A stretch of DNA of 64,000 nucleotides from Sympetrum striolatum (lineage: Eukaryota > Arthropoda > Insecta > Odonata > Libellulidae): contig OX388350.1 of assembly GCA_947579665.1 (NCBI GenBank), positions 30,103,393 to 30,167,392 of the forward strand, given 5' to 3'. This document shows, piece by piece, positions 45,741 to 59,489 of this stretch. Under the pieces are notes generated by a model. That model made no database searches, was not told where the DNA came from, and saw nothing but the letters and a program-made list of their open reading frames with translations. Position 1 is the first letter of the stretch. Every line of letters starts with the position of its first letter. A program made the translations under genes and the position numbers.

Positions 45741-46329
45741 AAAAGTAGCAATTCTTTCTGGAAACTACGTATATAGGCGTTATTCATACTATCATATTTT
45801 GAGTTATCGCCAAAAGACTTATTTGTATTAAATTATTATTATTAGTTGCATAAGAACATGAACTGATATTTGAAAATAAAACGATTAAAAGCTTCAACCT
45901 CGCACCAGGTAATTAAAAACGGCTAAAAGAGGGATAATATAATACATAAAAAGTACATTATGGACACACTAGGTGTAAATAACACACCTACCATAATATG
46001 GTGCACTCAAATGATGTAATTCTATGTTATTTCTGTAATTTTATGTTATGCTGTCTTTTCTCATGTTACTGACAAAGATTATTTTATGAGATGTTTGCTA
46101 TAATTTAAAACTTTTTCTATGTATATAATTTACTACCTACTTCGTATATTTCACTGTCTATTTTTTTCCATATTTACTTACTTTGATAAGGATTACTCTG
46201 TGCTTCATTGTATTATTTGACAAGGATTATTCTCTGCTGTTATTGTAAATCTATAACTACATGACTATGACTGTGTTCTAATCTGTATTAATACTCATTA
46301 TTTTGCTGTTATTTATCTTTTTGATTCTT
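45741..46329. other. AT-rich DNA, possibly 3' UTR of the following repeat
   Basis: From about 46000 the T-rich sequence with TATGTTATGCTGTC-like words leads directly into the non-LTR 3' end at 46330, so it may be an upstream part of the same insertion. Confidence 0.35.
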
Positions 46330-46553
46330 TCCTATAACTTTTGCAGGTTTTTCACTCCCCCCCTTCTCTTCCCGGGTGTTTTCCTGCAGTGAAGACTTTT
46401 TTCTGTGTTTAAACCTTACTGTTTTTTCCTCCACAAAATCAGTCATTCTTCTCCTCTTTTCCTTTACTATTATATCAAGAATTAAATGGAAAATGGGACT
46501 TTTAAGCCCCAATTTCGCCCAATAAAAGACTTTATTATTATTAATATTATAGA
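46330..46553 (+). mobile_element. Non-LTR 3' end with (ATT)n tail
   Basis: GCAGGTTTTTCACTCCCCCC, GGGTGTTTTCCTGCAG, AAATGGAAAATGGGAC, TTAAGCCCCAATTTCGCCC and TTTATTATTATTAA follow the same order as in the copies at 8680 and 27110. Substitutions are numerous, so this copy is older. Confidence 0.6.
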
Positions 46554-48859
46554 GATGTGCAGAGCAACTGCTGAAAATGTAAATTTCCATTCTTACATTT
46601 AGGTAACTAGAACAGTCATACTTCAGTTAGTAAATATAATTTCTCCCAGATTTATCAACTTTGCTAAATCCTTTAAAAAACCCAATGTTTATCAGATAGT
46701 AAGAATGGGATGTGTTTATTCTATTTAGGTTATATACGTGTTTCCCATGTTTACGTGTATGTTGGTGAATTTTCAAACTCATTCCAATCCCAACGATTCA
46801 ATTATCCCAAACGTACTGTGTACTAAAATGGTCAATAAAAATCTTCGCCTGCCGAAAATAGTTGTTCAGATTATCATTCATTATTCGATAATATACTCTA
46901 TATCTTATTTAGTCGATAGCGTTAATTCTAGGTATTAATCTGATTATATTTAATGTATTACGTCTGGGATAAAAGTTTTATAAATATAATCTGATATTGA
47001 TGATGTAACAGATGAATTTGAAATGAAATAAATGAATGAATAAACAAAAATATTTAGGTAATTTAAAAAATTAATTTTATCATTATTTTTTATAGTATTA
47101 TTATATTTATGTTTTTAGTATTTATTTATTTTTGTCAATTTTAATACATTTTAATTTTTAATTAATTAATTGAATTTCATCCGTTAATTATTTTTATTGA
47201 GGTTACATTTTAAATTCGCCATGAATCTCTGGAATTCCTCTCAGATTTCCCAAACAAACCGAAAGAATTTAAAGCTAGAGATTACATCGGGAATTTATAT
47301 TCAGTGGAACATCGTATACCTTTCTGTATCTAGTTAAGCTCACGCTACGGTTTCCCTACAAATATTATCCTATATTTTGTTCCAAATATTAAGTTCGATC
47401 AGCATCGTGATTCAAATTTAGCTCAACTCTAATTCGTTCCGAAGATAAAAAGAGTATTTGCACGAAAATATATACGTAAGTTAAATTTCCTTGCCTGAGG
47501 GACTTTGGTGGCCCAATTCAGATTTTAGATGCTGTATTTGAGTATGTGGGGTGAATTTTTAGTCTATGATAACATCGTGAAATATCGATTTCTCACGGTC
47601 AGTTCGTTCTATTGTTGATTCAAACCTAAATATTGTCGAAGAGGAGGAGATGTGAAGCCAATATAAAAGTTTTTTTTCTCTTTTAATTCAAATTCCATCA
47701 ATTTAAAATTCATTGGATGTAGCGAATTTTGAATGTATAATATTCTGAACGAGTTTTCAGTATATCCTAAAATTATTGCTGTCAAAATTTTAAAGAATAA
47801 ATTCATAACTTAATAAAATTTCACGAGTTTATATTTCCTCTATTATTTAAGAGAGTTACTCATTTCAATCTGTGTATAAATTTTAACTGAATGAAGAATC
47901 AAATAATACGTTACGTTAAAGTTGAAATGGAGACCACAAAATGCTGAATGAGAAATAGGTTTGAACGAGTAGAAAATTGATGAATAGGGAAATACACGAA
48001 ACTTTTACGTGATATCTGCATGAATGAATGCAAGTGATGAATAACTGGTGCTTTCGAAGCCAAAGAAATCCTAGTAGTGGTGTACAACTTTCATCTATAA
48101 ATACCGTGCGAACGAATGCCGCATAACCACTTCCATAACTCCGCATATCGCCTCCACTCACGGCTCTGCTACTTCTTGACACCTTCTCCAAGAAGGTGAT
48201 GCAATGTTCTTGACCTTGTTTCCTCACGAAATATACTTGCATCGCATGATACAGAATCTAGTTTTGGTAGCAAAGTTGGTCTTCGGATCTCTATGATGCG
48301 CAAAATATGATCTTAGTTATGGTAACAATATTGAATTTTTAGTAGCCGTTTTTATTCAATAGAACTAAGCAATGAAAACCCTGTATTAATTCATGGATTA
48401 ACAATTTTAAAATCTTAACTATGATCTATCATCTTTGTCCGAATCTCACGAAACGGTATAATGAAGGTGAAGAAAATGGTAATTTATTCGGAACCATTTA
48501 TTTTGTTTTTGTTTTATAATTAAACCGTGTGGAATTAACAGTTTTTTCCTTCTCTTTCTTTGTTAGCACTAAGGAAGAGTTTGTGAAAAGCTATTCAAGT
48601 TAAGCATTGAGGAGGTTCATGGACAAGTTAAAGGATATTAGAAGCTAGGCTACGATTTTCTTATTGATTTAAGAAAAGAACATTTGCGGAAAACCTGAGC
48701 GATTTAATATGTCTCAGATACCTCGGCCGTTCCTATAACGAAATTCAATTAAGAAAAACAGATGCTTGAAAAAGTCGATTTTAAACTCAGTTGCTTCTTC
48801 AAAAAAAATATTCGAAAATAACAAACTGAAGCAGTTGTTCAAATGTCTAGTATTTTCAC
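46554..48859. other. AT-rich non-coding DNA
   Basis: No gene is supported. A stretch at about 46960-47040 ends in AAATGAATGAATAAAC and may be the tail of a non-LTR element. The 108-codon minus frame at 47916-48242 has no motif. Confidence 0.4.
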
Positions 48860-48945
48860 CCTTGACACACAGGCCGCCTTGGCAGAAAGGTGGCATGTAG
48901 GTTACTGATGTTCATGTAAATATTGATGTAGATGTAAATGGAATA
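48860..48945 (+). mobile_element. CR1-like 3' tail fragment
   Basis: It contains GGCCGCCTTGGCAGAAAGGTGGCATGTAGG in three words (GGCCGCC, TTGGCAG, GGTGGCATG), followed by GTAAATATTGATGTAGATGTAAATGG. The TGTAGATGTAAATG tail resembles those at 30446 and 43340, but the body differs from the main family. Confidence 0.4.
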
Positions 48946-50287
48946 GAAAGATGAAATAATTCCATCATATTGTGAATAATTTTGTACGACAAGAAAATCT
49001 CCAAAAATACGTGGTGTTTGAATATCTATGGAATGTCCTCACAGGGGTTAGTAAAATATAAAAAGAATTAGACATTTATGGATAAGCATTAGATGACGCG
49101 ACAAATATATCTCTTGTACCGATTTCTGGACAATTCAGAGGTCCAGCATGAAAGAGAATCAAGAAATTCTCGTTTGTAATAGCTTGGCACGCCCTTCAGA
49201 ACGTAATTCAGAATGAGAATGAGTACTTTCTGAAAAGAAGAAAAAATATAACCGACCCAGGTTATCTTTCCGGGTGAGTTAACGCTGTGGAGTCTAAGAA
49301 GAGATTAATTGAAAATCAAATCAATTTATGAGCTCAATCCTTGTATGCTTCATAGTAATTTCTCGAGTGATTAATGGAGCACCGCGTACTCCTGAAGTAG
49401 TAATAAGATGAATCAGCTGAGGGAAATCACTTCGATATGAAAAATACTTTCCGTCTTACTGAAAGAGTCAAAGCTTTTTGTATAAATATTAAGAATGAAA
49501 AAAACAAAGGTGCAGATGCAGATTTTCTATGTAAGATTATTCTTAAGATAAAATGTACATTGAAAACTTCAAAATTCCATTTCCTAAAAGTTTTTCATCC
49601 TCGTTTTCAAACTTGCAGGAAGGTTATCTATTTCAAACTCAATGGACGATTTATCCTGATTAAGAATTTTAATTTTCTCATCTCCTGAATATCTTGGAGG
49701 TTATTAAAAGAATTTAATGAATATCCATGGACTGGATAATTGGTAGAACATCGAACTTAAAATCTATACGCTGTGCGCAACGGCACGCCTACAGTATAGG
49801 CAGCGAAACGGGCATGCGTGCGTTGTGGGTTGCAGCTAACCAAGGGTCATCGTTGACGCTCTGTCGCAAGAAAGGTTTCCGGGCGTTATCACCATATTAT
49901 CGTTATACTAATACCATCCTTTAATGCACATTAGTTATTTAGGAAATCACGCAATCGAGAACAGTTTTCGGAATCTTCTAAATGTATTTTATGATACCGG
50001 ATTCTTGCTCCAAAGTTAAAGTCAAAGAAATGTGTATATGAGCACGTGCTTGCGAGGTAAAAAAGTATGAAAAATAGATGAAAACATCCTAGTTCTTTTA
50101 ATTCGTTTATTCCGGATATATGTTCTGCTGAAGTAAATCATCAGCAAAAACATACCGGTATGTTACTCTATCGGTAAGTTAGGGGATAAATATCGAAGTT
50201 CGAATTCTTTTTCCCAAACGGGTTATGGAGGGGCTAAGAGGGATATTTTGCGACGAGGTCTGCTCAGAAGCTACTGCGAGAGCTACA
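48946..50287. other. Non-coding DNA
   Basis: No gene is supported. A GC-richer part at 49770-49890 (GCGCAACGGCACGCC, GGGCATGCGTGCG) was not assigned; the 65-codon frame there has no motif. Confidence 0.4.
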
Positions 50288-50345
50288 GTACAGTCGAAAT
50301 CGGTCGACACGAACTTTAGGAGACCATACATTTTGCGTTAACCGA
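50288..50345 (+). mobile_element. Possible pogo-like terminus
   Basis: TACAGTCGAAATCGGTCGAC is followed by ACGAACTTTAGGAGACC, a layout seen at the ends of pogo-family elements (CAGTCGAA...ACGAACTT). A weak partner, GGGAGACTGTA at about 50730, shares only the last few bases, so the other end is unproven. Confidence 0.35.
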
Positions 50346-51782
50346 ATTCATTGTCAAGACATCTCAACTCGCCCTTCTGTGTTCCATATGTTCGATTATT
50401 TACATTGGAACGTCTCTTCTACCGAAATCATCCTAAGTTTATATTTATTAAATACCAAACTTATAACCAATATACCAATTATAATATTAAAATAAAATCA
50501 GCTTTTTATAACATAACAGTATAATGTGTGAATACAAAATTTAAATACTTTAAACACATTTACAATGTAGAATTATTTTTATTGTGATTGAAATTCCAAC
50601 ATAAACGGTTTTCGTGGTTTGTATTTTGTTGATTTATATTCCCTGCAAATAATAAAATGTCATCGTGTTAACCCTTGCTCCATGTTAACCGTTTCGCTAT
50701 GAAAAATTTAATGTGCATTGAAAGTTAAAGGGAGACTGTAGGTATTAGAGTATGGTAGCATAAAAGGGCTGACTGAAGCAATTCTACATTTCATCTAATT
50801 CGTTTCCATGTTTAACAGGCTTCCATTGTATTTAAAATTGGTAAGCAGCAGAACGGGAAGGAATGACTGCCCGAAATAGGACTACGGATGTAATGAATTT
50901 CTGTACGATAAGCAAATACATTTAAGGAAATAGATAAAATCCATAAATCTAGCACAACATTTTTACCGCTAGTTTCTTGTGACGTCTCTCAAAATACTCC
51001 AACAATTGACGGAGCTACTTCTGTTTACTTTATCCCATGGAGTAAGCTGTTGCACGCATGTTTCTCTTGTTAACCGTAGTGCATACTCGAAGCTCGGAAT
51101 ATCGGAAAGAAATATGGGAATTCATTCCCTCCTTTTCCTTCTCAAAATGTACCTCGGGGAATTTTGCATGCAGATCCAGTTTCGGGCGAATGTATGCCAT
51201 ACCATGACAATTCTTAGGCGCCGTAAAACCAATGCTACGAATAAAAGGAGTTTCTGCATCTGAAGCAAAGCCCTGCCTTATCCGTTACGTAAAGCGGATG
51301 GAGCTAAAAATACTGTGGCTGTGGTAACTGCTAAGAAACTCTTCCCTTATCCAGATTGCACATGCCTTATCTTATGTAACATCGACACTATTTTACGCTC
51401 CAACGCAAGGAATTTTGAGAAATTCTCTTAATTCACGTAATATATCATGGAATATATCTTCCATTAGATGGTATGACAAATAAGGGATTAATAATAAAGA
51501 ACGACTGCTTATATAAGTGTATTTTCATCTTTCAGAAATTCACAATATCTACGCAATGTGTCATGAACAATATTCCTCATTTGGTGGAATATCAAACAAG
51601 GGATACAAAATAAGGATAAATTATAGATATATGTAAATTTAAGTTAGTGAGTAGACCTTTACGTGAATATATATTATTTCTATAGAAATCGGTATTGTGT
51701 AATTGCAGCTACGAGGTATTATAATAGTATTCTATTATATATAGGTGGTACAGTAATTTAAAAAGTGTATTCACGTTGCATG
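50346..51782. other. AT-rich non-coding DNA
   Basis: No gene is supported. The frame at 50979-51263 (94 codons) lacks a motif and splice context. Confidence 0.4.
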
Positions 51783-51985
51783 TTATATATGTCTTTTACA
51801 GTATAAAATGGTGTTATTGTATTTGTTTAATTGTAAATCTCTGCAATTTGGTAAGAGTACCAGATGGTAACGGTTGAGTGGGATATTGTAAGTTAAAAAT
51901 ACAATCTGTCCGGTATTCGCCCAAGGAAGGGTGAAAAACCCCCACAAAAACCTCCCGTGGATCGTAAACATCTTTAAAATAAGTT
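51783..51985 (-). mobile_element. LINE 3' UTR fragment, minus orientation
   Basis: On the minus strand GGGGGTTTTTCACCC, TTGGGCGAATACCGGACAG, CAACCGTTACCATCTGGTAC and AAATTGCAGAG occur in the same order as GGGGTTTTCCTCCC, TTGGGCGAATGCTGGAAAG, GACCGTTGCCACTTGGTCC and AAATTGCAATG at 45230-45340. No coding part was seen. The overlapping 94-codon minus frame is chance. Confidence 0.5.
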
Positions 51986-54900
51986 CAAATAGTACAATAT
52001 GTTTACTAAAATACAAATATAAAAACACCTCCATCAAAAACAGATACAATTGCTTAATATAATTCAAAATACATAAACTATTATACTGAGCTGAAAAATG
52101 TTATCACTAATTAAAGATTATAAAATGGTTTATATATCATATATATATAAAAAATTTAAATTTATAGATTTCTAAGATATTTCTTAAATTCTTAACTTTA
52201 TTCGGCATTGGAATGAGAAATCCTACATGTAATGTGAGTGTAAATAATATTGAATATAACACAATATTATTGTTTTAATATTCTAAAAACGTTGCCACCG
52301 GAATATAAGTCTATTCAAAACGTTTGGGGAAGTTATGATGATGTATATGATTTTATATCTCCTTCGTTGGGAATGGAAAATGAATACAATATAAAGTGGG
52401 TACGACAAGATCGAGGAGCGAAAGTAAAGCGATAAATCTAGTAGTTGGCGATGCATGAAACCCTGAAGGAAAGAGAGAAGCTATAGGAATAAAAGACGAT
52501 GAATTACAGATCCGTCGTTGAGAACCCTCTGATGCGAAAGGGGCGCGCCAGGAAAGACGATAATTGGCTTGCCCCGCAAGAGAACACGCGATTGTGATGC
52601 AGCTATGCAAATTAATTAAAAGGAATACCTTTTTACGTTCTTCTGATTGCACAGCTGTTGAAGCGTACCATTATTACTGAAAAAATATACGCCCTCATTT
52701 TGATTTGTTTTATAATTTTTTAATTCTGAAGTTGAGCTCCTTTTTTTTCAATTACACTTCGCAATAATTCACGTTTCGGAAATGAGTGAAAGTATCCATT
52801 TTAATTGATGGATTTAATTATTATCTGTTGTGAATAAAATATCACACCGTTTATAACGTAAATTTGGGAAGAGATGTTTTTACTACTCTACAAATATAAT
52901 TACAGAAATTTGAATTGAATGTAATAGTCACAATATTAGAGATAACTGTTCCAGATGAAGGTAATTCCAATTTTTAAAGCATACCAGTAGATGTTTCGCA
53001 TGATTTTTGGTTTTAGAATAACATAATCATTACAAATGTATATGGGGAGAAGGAATAAAGCAAATAGTGATACCTACAGGAATGCATCTGCTCGAGTGGT
53101 CTTTCACAGATGGTGACTGCACGTTTTGCAGCATCCCTTCTCAAACATTTTGCGCATGCGAACTACCAATTAACATGAGGGATCTCGTTACTTATTTAAG
53201 CGGAGTAGAATTAGGTAAACTTGGTCTGTTAAATTCAGACAAGTATCACAGTACGAAATAGAAAAGATCAAGTTAAATAACAAATATGCTGCACATAAAT
53301 TTTCTGGTCTTGTCTTGTTAGAAGGAAGCTAATATGAAAAATGGATGAATTATTGAATATAATAATATGAATTCTTGAATAGATGTCAAATGTAAGTGTG
53401 TACATGGAATATGTGTAGAATGAAATGGAGAGAAGAAAAGCAACACATGTTCGGGAGAAAATAAATATGTTATGATTCAAACGTAAATTCTTAAAACACT
53501 TTACCTAGTTAGGGCCTACAGAAATATGAATATGATGGCAATAATGAAACACTTAACTTAACACTAGCATGATGATAATAATGGCACATTCATTGAAAGT
53601 ACGTATTGATAAAAAGAGGATCTTTCTTTATCACACTGTTGTTTATTCTTCTAAATTATCACATTAAATAATATTTCATTTTTCAATTTCATTCTACTTC
53701 CTAAGAATGGGTCGTGTGTAAGGATATACCAAGTTTCAATTTCCAAGACGATAAAGTATGCATTTATGTATAGCTCTCATAAGCAATACTCGAGTGACGT
53801 GGAAGTAGCACCGTTCCGCTCCAAGTGAAAATCTAGCAAACTCCATCTTCCACCGCCTCCAATTTCCTCGCGAGTCTCTCTGGCAGGCGGTTTGCGTTAT
53901 TTCTTCCCGAAACCCACGAACGCGTTTTTTCCGGAAACGGAAGTATTTTTCTCTTCATTTCGCGTCGGAGTAGATATTCCTCGGTTGCGACGAGGCGGGA
54001 GAAACTATGCGTGCCAAGGGAATGTGCAGAACACAGGTTATTTCATGTCGATTGCTTCCAAGTTGAGACGTAGAGGAAATAGCTCATGGGGGGTCTAATT
54101 TGAACGGCCGAGTCAAAACTTTTCCCGATAAAAAAGGCGAAAGATTCGCGCCGGAGTATTTTAAAATTTTCAAGTTCTTTTGCCATCCGCGAGTTTTTCC
54201 GTAATCTATGGAGAAATCTCGGAGATAACTTGCTCGAAAGATTTACCGAGGCCTTGGAAACTTGCTTGGATGATTTCCACCTCCAACTACGAGCCATTTT
54301 GAATTTATCAGCTGAAACCTTTAACTCAGTCCATGTCAAAACTTTAACTTTTGTCTTCAAAGTAGGAAGTAGGCTTGATCTTAATGTTATGGAGGTTAAA
54401 AGCGTTCGTTATCGTACAAAAATACAGGAACTGAAAAAATACTTAGTGTAACCAATATGTGATACTTAAGTATTTCTGATAATTCCTCGAATATATTTTA
54501 TAGTTTCTTTTCGTCGTCTTACTTCCTTGTAATTTTCTTCAATTGCTGAAATATTAGTATTTCTACTTAATAAGTCGCGCGATTCATTATCTTTTATGTT
54601 TCCTATAATTCTTCAACTTAATGTACAGACACAGAATTACAAAACTGATTTTAACCAACAGTTCTAAAATAATCATCAATCTATTTAACGACGCGACGTT
54701 TTACAAATAGCATACAATTCGTGATTGGTATTTAGATATATTTGTATACATAAAAAGACTAAGGGTGATCATGTATCTCCAAGAGCATTTGAAAAAAATT
54801 TTTAACTTTTTTTAACGTTATATATCCCAGGCCGAAATTTTTCAGATACGAACCATTAATTTCCCTACTTGTAGAGAGAGTTATTCTAAAGAGTGTTCTG

Positions 54901-57900
54901 CATGCTATGCTATCGACAATGGTTTCATATGTTTTCATCTATTATAACAGGCTCTTTCAGGTATAGTTTACTTAAAATGAAATTATCACGAAATTCACTG
55001 CATATTACTTAGAGGCTACAAGATTCTATTACGCTAATCAATGGATAATCCTGGTTGACGGGTTTCCAAATTTATTCATGAATCTTAAATATAAACAAGG
55101 AAATTTTATAAATGAATAGAACTATGTCCTGCTCTATTACACAAGTTGAAGTAAATATAGCACACGCAAATAATTTTATTAAAAGAACTGAAGACCTATT
55201 ACCTAATGAACTTAGGTCTATTTTTAGGAAACTGAATAAAGTTATATGCCAAAATATTACAATTGTAGCTTGAAAAATAATGCAACATTTTAATGAAATC
55301 ACATGGAAGAAAGGATAAATTACATAAATACATATCCAAAAAGAAAAGTTAATTAAAGCTCACGCAGTGCTAACTACAGGAGGATATTTGTTCTTGGTTT
55401 TTTAATTTCTCTAAATCTGCGACTTGACTCGGTGTCAAATGAGAAGATCATATTTTATCGTAGAAAGTTCTGGCGGCATGAAATAAATAGACAAGATTTC
55501 TAGTTAAAGGTCGTACGTACTATAATTTCGACGTACGGAAAGGTATAAGGGAATTTAATCAAGTGGAGAATTACAGAGGGAAAAGGGAAAAGCATCCTTA
55601 GAATTATACATCCGGAGAATATGATTCCAAGTGGCTTTTAAGTTGATTGCGTTTCCAAAGATTGAATTATTCCATCGCCCCGTAATGCTGAGAGGAAAGC
55701 TTAGAGAGAATGAAAAAAAATCTTCTGGAACTTCTTCCCACAACTATCTGGGAATTAAAAAAAACCCGACAGTTAAAAATATCAAGTGGATGAATACGAA
55801 AATATACCAAAATTACGAATTGTATACAAAAATTCACACACTGCCAAATCTAACAGAAAATCTTTGCTTAAACTGTTTCGGAAAGAGAAAGAAGTTCTTC
55901 AAGAAGGGAAAAGAGTTTCTTAATGAAATATTTCTCTATTCTTACTCAAGTTTCTCATTGAGTCATAAGAGTAAAATATCGATTTGAGATTTCTATAAAA
56001 ACAGTTCATCTTGGATATGTTTCCATAAGTGGTTTAAAATCTCCAAAAGCCGTCTTTTTTGGTGATTCCCACCTCTTTCACCGGTACTTAGAGACACCTA
56101 CGGTTTATTTACAACCGTGTTCCAAATTTTCTTGCCAAATGTTTCCTGAAAATGTTTATGTAAACTGTTTATATACTTTTTCAGTTCACCATGAATTTTA
56201 TATTTAGAAGTATTCTAAGGGAGACATTTTATTTAAAAGAGTTAATTTGAATGATATAGCCGCTGTAATTCTGCTCTACTTCGAATTATTTTCCAAGCAA
56301 ATCAAGGAGTTACAGCTTTGAGAAAGGGCATGATAACCTTGAAAAGGTAATTTCACCAAGCTATTCTCCTAAACTCCTGGTACCTTTATTTTTTATGCTC
56401 GAGGGAACACAGTATAGAATTTTCCAAATGTTTTCCCATTTTTCGTGACTTGAGAACATAATGATATGGAAATATATAATGATCGCTTCAATGTCGTCTG
56501 GGCAACGCAAAAGCTTATACCATGAAATACCTCTTCTATGATTAGTAGTGCATGCAATCTAGTTGGTAGGCACAATTTTCTTGAGTAACTACGGTATGAA
56601 CGTAGGAATTACTTTGGAAAATAGAGCAGAATAAAATAGACCTCGTTAAAAGATGGGAAAAGCAAACATTACAGAGCTAGTGAGCTCCTATCTGTAATTG
56701 GATCATTAAGTCGTTTGCTATATTTTCTAGCGGAAACAACTTTATACGCCGTAATTATACCAAAATAGTTATTTTTCTAACAACCTATGCTGATACATAA
56801 CGCAATTAGCACTCATTTTGGAAAAAATGGTCCAAATATTCACATATAACCGTTTTTCTAAAAAGTATACAGAATGCAAATATAGATCTAAAGCAATCGT
56901 AATAGCAGCATCATATAACGGCAGTGTATCCTTCTATGGACATAGTCCTGGTATTAAAAGCTATTATTATAGTATATTTATTTTCATTTCAGTATCCGTG
57001 GAGTTTATACACCAAATTTGGATTGACACAATTTTTTTCGTGTATTTACTAAGCTACTGAAGGCCTTTCGAAAAGGGAATAGAAAGACTTCAATCTCAAA
57101 AAATCCAGGGAATTTAAAGCAATTGCGATTCTAAGCTTTCAAGATATAGTCCGCCGAGAAAAAGAACTGAAAAACTACTCAAACCCTAGAAAAAGTGGCT
57201 AGAGACCGTACACCAAAATGTCAATAAATCACTCGACTTGTGTCACTCCATCACGAAAACCCGAATTCCGACGTACGAAATTCTATTAGAATCACAGCAA
57301 CTGGGACAGAGGAACCTAGTACTTTTCGTCGCAATTGAATCAACAAACCTCCGAGTTCCAACTCGTTATAAATAACCAGAACAGAAAAGGGAAACAAATG
57401 TTATGGTGGGAAGGAACGCCATAAAAAGATTACATACGTAAGATTCAGAAGAAAAGTATTTATCGAATTATTGGCCAAGATACGGGCTATGATATTAAGA
57501 ATTTTTCTAATTTGTAGATATACCCTTTTCCCGCAGATAGGAGTATAGTTGAATCATAAAAAAGAATCCCAAATTTCGAGGCCATTTTATGACACAGACA
57601 CAAAAAAATGAGTGTAAATGTTAGCAATATCTATAAGGCAATGCTGCCAAAAGTCAGAAAAAAATTTTCATTCCAAAAATTAAAAATAAGGACAGTTTCA
57701 TATACACTATACAGTATTCCAATCGAGATGAAGATCGCTGATCAAAACTAAATTCATAGGCCTTTGATACTTTGTGGATCGTCTGGCAGGACAGATATAT
57801 GATAACTCCGTCAAAGTTAAACATTGATAAAAATTCATACCTCATCTTATGTCCGAAATGTAGTGTTTATTCATAGTAAAAAGTCTTATGAATCATCCAA

Positions 57901-58379
57901 AAAAATCTGGATTTTCTGAAAAAAAATCTAGAAAAATCAAGAGCTATTCACTTACATTAAAATATTCACACAAATGTCGCAACAGCGCTTGAACTTCTAA
58001 CGAATAAAACAGGAATCAATGCTTTTAAGATGACGTCTTCTGGAGATGGGCAGACTATAGAGAAACGGGCATTGCAGATTTTAAATCTTTAATGTAACTT
58101 TTATCTGACGCAGTTATAATATATATATATAGATTGAAATGTTTCTTTTTACATTGCCTGAGTCATTCTCTGGGGTTGTAAACACATGAAAGTAACTGTG
58201 GTGTAAATGCTACTGAATAATTATATTCATTTTGATCACTCCCAATTGAACGCTACAATGAGTGTTATGTATTGGATTTTTGCGCTGCATCTACCCATAC
58301 GATTTTCACTCCTCAAATTCTGGCTAATTGAGGAAAGCAAGGGAACTCCTCATTACCTCTTCAAAGCCTAAGGCAGGTT
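51986..58379. other. Mostly AT-rich non-coding DNA
   Basis: No gene is supported over this long interval. GC-richer parts at 52340-52600 and 53800-54130 contain overlapping frames on both strands (for example 52353-52652 minus, 53892-54098, 54043-54360 minus) with no recognisable domain. The 118-codon frame at 55631-55987 is lysine-rich and AT-driven. A short (AT)n run lies at about 58118-58131. Confidence 0.4.
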
Positions 58380-58850
58380 TTAGTGGAGGATTCGAGGCTT
58401 AAACCCGGCTTAAGGCAGAATATTTTACACAATGAACAAAGAAAAAAGTGGAATTGTTGGAAAATTTTTCAGAACTTAAAGTTGACAAAGAGAAAACCCA
58501 CCTTGCGGGAAAACCCCACAGAAAAAAGGCGAAAAACTCACAAGAAGAAAAAAATACGAAACCAAATTCAAAATGGGAATACAAAAGAGCGAGAGATACC
58601 AGAAAAAAGATGGAAGATATCTCCCCAATTCTCCCCGTAAAGGTAAAGAATAGAGAAAGAATGCAAAGGAAAGAGGGAAAAAAGATGGCGAGATGAGATT
58701 TAAGGAGATGGAAAAGAAAGAGGTTAGGAACGGTAAAAAAGAGTGGAATGGGAAGAAAAGAGATGTTATTTTAATACTCTCTATGCAGGAGCATTAAGGA
58801 AAGGAATAAAGAGAAGGTAGGAGGAAGGATGATGGTTAAAAAGCTTTAAA
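58380..58850. repeat. Purine-rich tract
   Basis: About 450 bp on the plus strand are dominated by A and G (AAAGAGAAAAC, GAAAAAAGGCG, AGAGGGAAAAAAGATGG words). This causes overlapping lysine/arginine-rich frames at 58383-58640 and 58448-58696 that I do not call as proteins. It is the strand-inverted counterpart in composition of the tract at 15880-16262. Confidence 0.65.
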
Positions 58851-59489
58851 TTCTGGCCTCAAATTTAATTCCTCAATAAAATAAACTCTTCAAAGTTTGG
58901 CGCGAAGGGAATTTATTTCACGGAACGACGTCGTAATAAAAATTAAATTTGCTTGATGAAGAAATAATTGCGGGGCATTCCAAAATTGAATTAAAATGAA
59001 CTTACCTAATACGGAGTCATTAATTAATTAAGTAATTAATTTCATAGGTTAATTTTGCTAATAATCATAATATTAGATCTACGTGTATGACTTAATTATC
59101 AGGCATCGAAATTTTCTTATTTGAGGCGGGAGTTTAAATTTTAGAACGACTAGAAACTACAAGCAATAAAAAGGTCTGACTACATATAAAAATGGAACTA
59201 TTTAAAACAAATTACTGAACTATTGCATTTGAGTAACTTCTCTTTCAGATCGTCGTGAAAATTTACATTCGGATCAAGAAGGATCATGCCAGAGTCGATG
59301 TAATACCAAAAGTATAACATATGATATATAAATCAAAGAAGTGGTATTTTTTGATTTCTATATTATTCTGTGTATTACAATATATTATCGCAACCAAAAA
59401 CCACACAGGAAATATTTAGTTCCAAATATAGTGGCAAGTGGTAGAGTGGATAATTTTCCGTATCATTCATTTTACCCTCACCGTAAGGC
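58851..59489. other. AT-rich non-coding DNA, nothing recognised
   Basis: No frame or repeat was identified. Confidence 0.4.

Noticed and set aside
47916..48242. 108-codon minus-strand frame
   Set aside because: No recognisable domain, and GC content does not differ from the flanks.
55631..55987. 118-codon open frame
   Set aside because: Lysine- and asparagine-rich composition follows base composition; no motif, promoter or splice context.
58383..58696. Lysine/arginine-rich overlapping frames that resemble a nuclear protein
   Set aside because: Both result from the purine-rich tract, which is open in more than one frame at once.
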